Assembly (NCBI GenBank): GCA_938028175.1
Contig: CALJAE010000017.1
Location: 1-9,837, forward strand
DNA: 9,837 bases
Source of the DNA: an uncultured Acidimicrobiales bacterium
GTDB lineage: Bacteria; Actinomycetota; Acidimicrobiia; Acidimicrobiales; SZUA-35
Reading direction: 5' to 3'
Within the stretch, counting starts at the first letter, position 1. The number at the start of each line of letters is the position of its first letter. A program made the position numbers and the translations under genes. Under the pieces are notes generated by a model. It saw only the letters and a program-made list of their open reading frames with translations, was not told the origin of the DNA and searched no databases. Shown piece by piece: positions 5,084-9,837 of this stretch.

Positions 5084-7162
5084 TTAGGCAGTGATCTCGA
5101 TGCCACGTGTATGGAAACCGGTGGCTCCATCTGGGGCTACCTCAGTTATCTCTTCGATCTGGACGTCACCATTCGCGTCTGTAGCACGAACCTGAAGAAC
5201 TACACGATTCGTAAAGTCGGCACCACGCTCTGCTACATAAGCTGCGACATCCCAGTTGTAAATCCACTGAACCCATGTGTCTTTATTGACTGTCGGACCT
5301 ATCTCTGCTTCGACCCATTGGTTATTCTCTGGCGCTGATAGATCAACCTGTCCACCATTGGCTGGTTCGTCAATAAATCTAAGCTCTACTTTAGAAACAC
5401 CAGTGTTGGGAGCCCAAGCAATACCGGCAATTGGCTGTGCTGAGTTCGAACCCGAAACAGTAGTTCCCGGTAAGTCGATTCTTGACTGAAGCTTAACTGG
5501 GCCACGCTTACCCCACCCTCGAGGAATCCAAAAGCCGTCAAACCCATCCCAAGTGGTGAGAGTGATTTCCTCTATCCACTTCGTGGCCGAAACATAACCA
5601 TACAGCCCAGAGACAACTAAACGAGCTGGGAAACCGTGACGTTGAACAAGCGGCTCACCATTCATACCGACACACAGCATGGCTGTGCGACCATCGAAGG
5701 CTGCTTCGACTGGGAACCCACAGGTCCAACCATCAACCGAACGGCTGGCAATTTGCTCTGCCCCGTCCTGCACACCAGCCATCTCTAATACTTCAGACAG
5801 AGGCACTCCCTGCCAAACTGCGTTACCGACAAGATCTCCACCAATAGGGTTCGATACACAAGAAAGAGTTACCGGCGCAATCGTGGTCGACATTTCAACT
5901 AGTTGTGCATAGTCAATTACCACTTCTTGGTCGACCATACCGTTTATGGTCAAAGTCCAGCTGTCAGCGTCGATAGTTGGTTTAACAACAGCGGTGTCTA
6001 TCAGGTAATAGTCTTCAACAGGTTGAACGTACGGCGTGATATTGCCTTCGCTGACAGGAACTGTGATTTGGTCTGCCTCTACTCCGGCTAGTTCATCAAG
6101 TATTTCTGGGTTCTGCGGGTCCCTAAATGTGACTGCCTCACGATCTGCATCGACTCGCCCTGAACCACGTGATGAGAAAGCGCCAAAGCCAGCTAGTGCG
6201 GTCAGAACGCTAGCTGATACTGCGAATCCGAAAAACTTTCTTCGTCCATCGTTATCGGCAGCTACGGGAGCTCCCGTATCGCTGGACACAGGTTCTGGTT
6301 TGGCTTCGAGTACTTGCTGGCCTGCTATGGCAACAACTAAGGCTGTGACAACTGTAATAAGGGTCAGAAGAATCGAATGAAAGAAACTCGCTTGCGGATC
6401 TGAAGCAATTGCCAGTATCGAAAGAAGGCCAAACACTCCAAGAACTGCACCAAATATTTCGAGCTTTTTGGTCCGCAGAGCAAAGTAGCCAACGATTGTT
6501 GTGATAATCAGTATTCCAACTCCGAGAGCGAACTTGTTGTTGGTATCAAACATCGCACGACCAACGTCGACTAGCCACATTGGGGCATTCTCGATCACAC
6601 GACTTGCAACTGCAACAAGTGGGCCCGGTGCATTAATTAAAGCTGCTACTAATTCTGAGACTGCCAGACCGGCACCGGCCGCAATTGCACCCAATAACCC
6701 ATAAAAGCTGACCATCTTGGATTTAGCTTTTGGTTTTTCTTTCTTAGGTTCTTCTATTTTCTCTTGAGAGGCATCGTCGGTGCCTGCATCGTCTACTTCT
6801 GATGCAACCTCTTCTTCAGATTCTTCAGCTTCAGTGGAATCTTTTTTCGATTTGGTTTTGTTATCTTTGTCTTTACCGTCGTCTTTCTTAGCTTCTTCTA
6901 TTTCACCATCATCGTCCTTAGCTTGTGGCTCAGTGTTTTCTTCAGCAGCCTCTGTTTCATCTTCATCGTCAGCAGCCTCGCCCTCAGCTATTTGTTCTGA
7001 TTCACTTTTAGCTTCGGACTCAACTTCAGATTTACTATCTTCAGGCGCAGGTGCTTCCTCTGAGGACTCCTCAATAGCTTTAGCTTCCCGATCAGCGGAA
7101 GATTCATTTTTCTTCGACTTGGACTTTGATTTGGCTTTTTTGTTTTTGTCTTTTTTCACCAT
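5084..7162 (-). CDS. Membrane-anchored sulfite-oxidase-type molybdopterin oxidoreductase, probable Tat substrate
   Basis: This 692-residue protein has three parts. Residues 1-149 are an extreme Lys/Glu/Asp/Ser low-complexity tail. Residues 150-330 carry five hydrophobic helices at about 150-177, 211-229, 235-254, 262-282 and 311-329. Residues about 375-690 are the sulfite-oxidase-type Moco domain plus a C-terminal dimerisation-like domain. Cys435 in TLSCVSNPIGGD is the expected molybdenum ligand, and RHGFPARLVVSGLYGYVSAT and GPVKLQSRID are family blocks. GRRKFFGF at 306-313, just before helix 5, is a twin-arginine motif. Four helices could enter by Sec, and Tat would then export the folded cofactor domain. 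Five helices with an inside N-terminus put the catalytic domain outside. Actinobacteria have known proteins of this layout. The physiological substrate is unknown; sulfite is only one possibility. The MauE-like gene follows at 50 bp. Confidence 0.92.
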   Translation of the reverse strand: MVKKDKNKKAKSKSKSKKNESSADREAKAIEESSEEAPAPEDSKSEVESEAKSESEQIAEGEAADDEDETEAAEENTEPQAKDDDGEIEEAKKDDGKDKDNKTKSKKDSTEAEESEEEVASEVDDAGTDDASQEKIEEPKKEKPKAKSKMVSFYGLLGAIAAGAGLAVSELVAALINAPGPLVAVASRVIENAPMWLVDVGRAMFDTNNKFALGVGILIITTIVGYFALRTKKLEIFGAVLGVFGLLSILAIASDPQASFFHSILLTLITVVTALVVAIAGQQVLEAKPEPVSSDTGAPVAADNDGRRKFFGFAVSASVLTALAGFGAFSSRGSGRVDADREAVTFRDPQNPEILDELAGVEADQITVPVSEGNITPYVQPVEDYYLIDTAVVKPTIDADSWTLTINGMVDQEVVIDYAQLVEMSTTIAPVTLSCVSNPIGGDLVGNAVWQGVPLSEVLEMAGVQDGAEQIASRSVDGWTCGFPVEAAFDGRTAMLCVGMNGEPLVQRHGFPARLVVSGLYGYVSATKWIEEITLTTWDGFDGFWIPRGWGKRGPVKLQSRIDLPGTTVSGSNSAQPIAGIAWAPNTGVSKVELRFIDEPANGGQVDLSAPENNQWVEAEIGPTVNKDTWVQWIYNWDVAAYVAERGADFTNRVVLQVRATDANGDVQIEEITEVAPDGATGFHTRGIEITA

Positions 7163-7196
7163 ATATACAAACCAGCTTGCGTGTAATGCATTCCAG

Positions 7197-7202
7197 ATTC
7201 TA
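7197..7202 (-). promoter_or_regulatory. Possible -10 box upstream of the Moco oxidoreductase gene
   Basis: TAGAAT on the minus strand differs from TATAAT at one position and ends 34 nt before the ATG at 7162, which would give a short leader of roughly 28 nt. No Shine-Dalgarno sequence is visible in that leader. The 73-bp gap to ilvD contains no convincing terminator, so read-through from ilvD is possible too. Confidence 0.3.
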
Positions 7203-7235
7203 GACTAAATGATATTACTTAAGCTAAATTTGGCG

Positions 7236-8921
7236 TTATCCGTCAGTAATACAACCTGTGCTGGCATCAGAAACAAGCTTTGCATATTTATGAAGGGTTC
7301 CAGCCGTGTACTTGGGAGCCGGCGCAGACCAATTACTGCGGCGACTCTGCAACTCTTGCTCTGAAACAGCCACTTCTATTGTGTGCGCTTCGTCATCGAT
7401 TGTTATTACATCGCCGTCTTGTACCAACGCTATGGCTCCACCCTCTTGCGCCTCTGGGACGACGTGACCAATAATGAACCCATGGCTTCCACCAGAGAAA
7501 CGGCCATCTGTAATCAATGCTACATCGTCAATAAAACCAGCCCCAGCTAGAGCGCTAGTTGGTTTCAGCATTTCTGGCATACCGGGGCCACCCTTTGGGC
7601 CCTCATAGCGAATAACAATCACATCACCCGATTGAATCTCTTTGTCTTCAAGACCTTTGACCATCTCTTCTTCAGAGTCATACACCCGTGCGGGGCCAGA
7701 AAAGGCAAGGCCTTGCTTGCCAGTTATCTTGCCAACTGCTCCACCTGGTGCCAAGTTACCCCTAAGAATTGAAATGTGACCACGAGCTTTGAGTTCTGAC
7801 CCGAGCTTAGCCACAACACTCTGTGACTCGTCTAGTTCGGCTTCGCTGACATTGTGTTCTAGAGAGTTTCCGGTAACGGTCATTTGAGTGCCATCAATAA
7901 GTCCCTCATCCATTAGGTACTTGACCACTCCTGGTACTCCCCCGACTTCGTGGAGTTGTTCCATTACATACTTTCCACTTGGCTTTAAATCGGCTAGCAG
8001 TGGAACTCTGTCGGCGACTTTTAGCCAATCATCTAATGTCAGTTCAATCCCAAATGAATGAGCTATGGCCAACAGATGCAGCACAGCGTTTGTTGAACCA
8101 CCTAACGCCATAGTGACTACCATGGCATTATCTAGCGAAGCTCTGGTCACTATTTTGCGTGGCGTTAGTTCTTGTTCTAACAAATTCTTGATCGCTGCGC
8201 CCACGTTGGCGCACTCGGCAGCTTTCTCGTCGGACATTGCCGGACTACAAGAAGAATAAGGAAGGCTAAGGCCCATAACTTCGATTGCTGTCGCCATTGT
8301 GTTGGCTGTATACATACCGCCACAAGCGCCTGCCCCTGGACAAGACTTAGCTACGATTTCTTGGCGTTCATCCTCTGTAATTACCCCAGCTAACGACTGG
8401 CCATAGCTTTGAAACGCAGAAACAATATCGAGCGCTACTTCTTCGCCGCCAACAGTGGCTGCACCTGGCTTAATGGTTCCGCCATAGACCATTAGCGCTG
8501 GCCTATCGAGGCGACCCATAGCCATAACCACACCGGGCATGTTTTTGTCACAACCTGGGATAGTGACCATGGCGTCATACCACTGGGCGCTCATAACAGT
8601 CTCTATTGAATCAGCTATGAGATCTCGGCTCTGGAGAGAGAAACTCATACCGTCGGTACCCATGCTGATCCCATCGGAAACACCAATGGTGTTGAACTTA
8701 AAACCAACTAGGTCCTGTTCGACAACGCCTGTCTTTACTAGGTCGGCCAAGTCGTCGAGGTGCATATTACAAGGGTTGCCCTCATACCAACAAGAAGCGA
8801 TACCAACTTGAGCCTTACTGAAGTCTTCAGTTGTCAGCCCTGTTGCATGCAGCATGGCTTGTGAAGCACCCTGAGACGCCGGTTGAGTGATAGTTGCCGA
8901 TACTTTATTAATGCCTGTCAT
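7236..8921 (-). CDS. ilvD: Dihydroxy-acid dehydratase
   Basis: IlvD dehydrates 2,3-dihydroxy-isovalerate and 2,3-dihydroxy-3-methylvalerate to the 2-keto acids that precede valine and isoleucine, and also feeds leucine and pantothenate synthesis. The 561-residue length is complete. Iron-sulfur ligands are Cys51 (GNPCNMHLDDLA), Cys124 (IPGCDKNMPG) and Cys200 (CPGAGACGGMYTANTM). Asp83, Asp125 and Lys126 (the lysine carbamylated in related structures) bind Mg. Ser476 in GRFSGGSHG matches the proposed catalytic serine. The short form with this Cys pattern is the branch that contains the [2Fe-2S] plant and mycobacterial enzymes rather than the longer E. coli [4Fe-4S] type. The start is ATG at 8921 with a TAGGCT box 6 nt upstream. 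There are no other branched-chain genes nearby, and I see no leader peptide or T-box-like attenuator. Confidence 0.97.
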   Translation of the reverse strand: MTGINKVSATITQPASQGASQAMLHATGLTTEDFSKAQVGIASCWYEGNPCNMHLDDLADLVKTGVVEQDLVGFKFNTIGVSDGISMGTDGMSFSLQSRDLIADSIETVMSAQWYDAMVTIPGCDKNMPGVVMAMGRLDRPALMVYGGTIKPGAATVGGEEVALDIVSAFQSYGQSLAGVITEDERQEIVAKSCPGAGACGGMYTANTMATAIEVMGLSLPYSSCSPAMSDEKAAECANVGAAIKNLLEQELTPRKIVTRASLDNAMVVTMALGGSTNAVLHLLAIAHSFGIELTLDDWLKVADRVPLLADLKPSGKYVMEQLHEVGGVPGVVKYLMDEGLIDGTQMTVTGNSLEHNVSEAELDESQSVVAKLGSELKARGHISILRGNLAPGGAVGKITGKQGLAFSGPARVYDSEEEMVKGLEDKEIQSGDVIVIRYEGPKGGPGMPEMLKPTSALAGAGFIDDVALITDGRFSGGSHGFIIGHVVPEAQEGGAIALVQDGDVITIDDEAHTIEVAVSEQELQSRRSNWSAPAPKYTAGTLHKYAKLVSDASTGCITDG

Positions 8922-8927
8922 GCAACA

Positions 8928-8933
8928 AGCCTA
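8928..8933 (-). promoter_or_regulatory. Candidate -10 box for ilvD
   Basis: TAGGCT on the minus strand fits TANNNT and ends 6 nt before the ilvD ATG, compatible with a leaderless transcript. The AGG inside it could instead act as a poor Shine-Dalgarno with a 9-nt spacer, so the call is tentative. Confidence 0.35.
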
Positions 8934-8995
8934 GTCGTTTAGCGACTCCGTGTATCGACAACGACCTTCACTTCCCCAAGCGTCAACGTGGACGA

Positions 8996-9240
8996 AAGTC
9001 AGGATCCTGAATCAAGTTCAGGATGACGTCGCTCACTGCGAACCCGCTGGGTTCGTCCGAGTTTGGCTACACCAAACATCGACTCGCAGTAAACGAATGA
9101 AGACCCCCGCAGGGGCCCTCATCCAAATATTAGGATCATGAATCAACGTCGCTCACTTCGTTTCGTGAGATCCTGAATCAAGTTCAGGATGACGACCATT
9201 AAGGGTTCAGGATGACGACCATTAAGATTTCAAGATGACG
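8996..9240. repeat. Hairpin-rich intergenic repeat cluster between ilvD and the DUF11 gene
   Basis: The 319-bp gap 8922-9240 holds no credible gene and is mostly repeats. The 21-bp palindrome with arms ATCCTGAA/TTCAGGAT and spacer TCAAG occurs at 9004-9024 and again at 9170-9190. A shortened copy lies at 9132-9156. Other perfect stems are CGAACCC/GGGTTCG (9039-9055), GTTTGG/CCAAAC (9061-9077, extendable by CGA/TCG past a bulged A), CCCC/GGGG (9105-9115), and a long-range ACTGCGA/TCGCAGT pair (9035-9041 with 9084-9090) that encloses two of them. The block CGTCGCTCACT follows copy one and the shortened copy. This is the look of a REP-like, non-coding mobile palindrome family; closely similar palindromes are common between genes in several bacterial phyla. 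It could also serve as transcription end for the DUF11 gene. Confidence 0.85.
9182..9240. repeat. 23-bp tandem repeat, about 2.6 copies
   Basis: Units start at 9182, 9205 and 9228. The first 22 bp of units one and two are identical (GTTCAGGATGACG, then ACCATTAAG); position 23 is G or A. Unit three is cut after 13 bp and has two changes (TTTCAAGATGACG). The repeat grows out of the right arm of the second palindrome and ends exactly at the stop codon of the DUF11 gene at 9241-9243. Confidence 0.9.
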
Positions 9241-9837
9241 TTATGCTGCTATCACTGTTTTCTGTCTACGGCGGAGTATCACACCAGCGACTACCGCTAA
9301 CAAACCAACACTAGCTATCCAAGCAGTTGAAGCACCAGTCAAAGCAAGCGTCGACCCATCAAGACTAAACGACGCTATATCCGAGTCATCCTCATCACCA
9401 TCGCTGCCATCAGTCACACCATCAACCAATGTGTCATTCAATGGATCACCATCAGGAGTCGAATCAACATCCTGCGCAGGAGCACCGAACTCGTCAAAGA
9501 AACCAGAAATCTCAGCAACATTGCTGATATCACCGCTTGCTGTCGCATCAATAGTGAACGAGATCAGAAGCTCAACCGCAGCCCCAGCAGCAATAGACGG
9601 CACCGGAACATCCAACACACTATTACCAACAGAATCAACAGACCAACCATTACCAGGCACAAGCGTTAAACCATCAGGCGTGAAATCAGTAACACCAACA
9701 TCAGTCACATCCTCAGTCCCCTGATTAAACACCGTAACCGTATAACTGACAGTGTCACCAACACTGAACGGACCTTCAGTCGCCAACACCTTATCCAACG
9801 CAAGATCAAAAATCTCAGGAGCATAACCAAAATCCTG
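9241..9837 (-). CDS. C-terminal part of a DUF11 surface protein with an LALTG sorting signal (partial, runs off the right edge)
   Basis: The minus-strand frame is open from the window edge to the TAA at 9241-9243, 198 codons. An apparent start at 9798 is TTG (Leu) inside the conserved run FDLALDKVLATEGPFSVG, so the gene continues beyond the window. This run and VSYTVTVFNQGTEDVTDVGV belong to a DUF11 domain, the beta-sandwich repeat of adhesin-like cell-surface proteins. After it comes the Asp-rich segment DSTPDGDPLNDTLVDGVTDG and beyond, often seen at the end of such repeats and a possible calcium-binding stretch. The protein ends with LALTG (9334-9348), a hydrophobic helix (TAWIASVGLLAVVAGVIL) and a basic RRRQK tail. 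LAXTG is the pentapeptide of class E sortases of high-GC Gram-positives. Codons are strongly T-ending (GGT, GTT, GAT, ACT), unlike the other genes here. No sortase gene is in the window. Confidence 0.88.
   Translation of the reverse strand, partial: QDFGYAPEIFDLALDKVLATEGPFSVGDTVSYTVTVFNQGTEDVTDVGVTDFTPDGLTLVPGNGWSVDSVGNSVLDVPVPSIAAGAAVELLISFTIDATASGDISNVAEISGFFDEFGAPAQDVDSTPDGDPLNDTLVDGVTDGSDGDEDDSDIASFSLDGSTLALTGASTAWIASVGLLAVVAGVILRRRQKTVIAA

Noticed and set aside
6780..7208. 142-codon Ser-rich plus-strand frame
   Set aside because: It is the antisense of the Lys/Glu/Ser tail of the Moco oxidoreductase; complements of those codons give Ser- and Leu-rich frames by composition alone.
8922..8995. 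Attenuator, T-box or leader peptide controlling ilvD
   Set aside because: No branched-chain-rich mini-gene, T-box-like sequence or antiterminator pair is visible between the repeats and the ATG, and the likely transcript is leaderless.
8950..9141. 63-codon plus-strand frame in the ilvD upstream gap
   Set aside because: It runs through the palindromes and hairpins; its RILNQVQDD segment is simply the palindrome read in one frame. No start signal or protein-like composition is seen.
9182..9240. CRISPR array
   Set aside because: The units are directly tandem with no unique spacers and no cas genes are near.
9796..9798. TTG at 9798 as the start of a 185-residue protein
   Set aside because: The frame is open to the window edge and the conserved FDLALDKVLA run of the DUF11 domain crosses this codon, so it is an internal leucine.

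Overview
The window looks like chromosomal DNA of a marine or freshwater actinobacterium with moderate GC, most likely of class Acidimicrobiia. The evidence is indirect. The RNase HII has the RGAWAGPL-like (here KGAWAGPL), SNKGYPSP and HRQSW wording that I associate with that class. Several genes lack a Shine-Dalgarno sequence and carry a TANNNT -10 box 6-8 nt before the start codon, as in leaderless actinobacterial transcripts. The polytopic, Tat-dependent molybdenum oxidoreductase and the LAXTG-type surface protein also fit. No rRNA or other decisive marker is present, so the lineage is an inference.

Layout. At 2-259 (+) is the 3' end of an unrecognised gene. It converges on a minus-strand pair: a small lipoprotein (264-776) behind rnhB (ribonuclease HII, about 783-1436). 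A further unrecognised minus-strand gene (1513-2328) follows; its C-terminal half has a possible HxD...H...R metal-site pattern. It diverges, across only 29 bp, from a DUF3524/GTDC1-like glycosyltransferase (2358-3407, tRNA-queuosine mannosyltransferase family). Next is an unrecognised membrane protein (3433-4383), whose last codons run antisense into a tRNA-Glu(CTC) gene (4365-4437, minus). The rest is on the minus strand. It comprises a MauE/DoxX-type membrane protein (4545-5033) downstream of a membrane-anchored sulfite-oxidase-type molybdopterin oxidoreductase (5084-7162), then ilvD (7236-8921). A hairpin- and repeat-rich intergenic region (about 8996-9240) follows, and last is the C-terminal part of a DUF11 surface protein with an LALTG sorting signal (9241 to the window edge).

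How the genes relate. The Moco oxidoreductase and the MauE-like protein probably form a two-gene cell-envelope redox unit. RnhB, IlvD and tRNA-Glu are housekeeping. The glycosyltransferase and the divergent unknown gene share one compact, apparently bidirectional promoter and may be co-regulated, possibly in tRNA modification. I see no phage, CRISPR, insertion sequence or defence island. The least explained parts are the divergent pair at 1513-3407, the 150-residue charged tail on the Moco protein, and the repeat cluster at 8996-9240.
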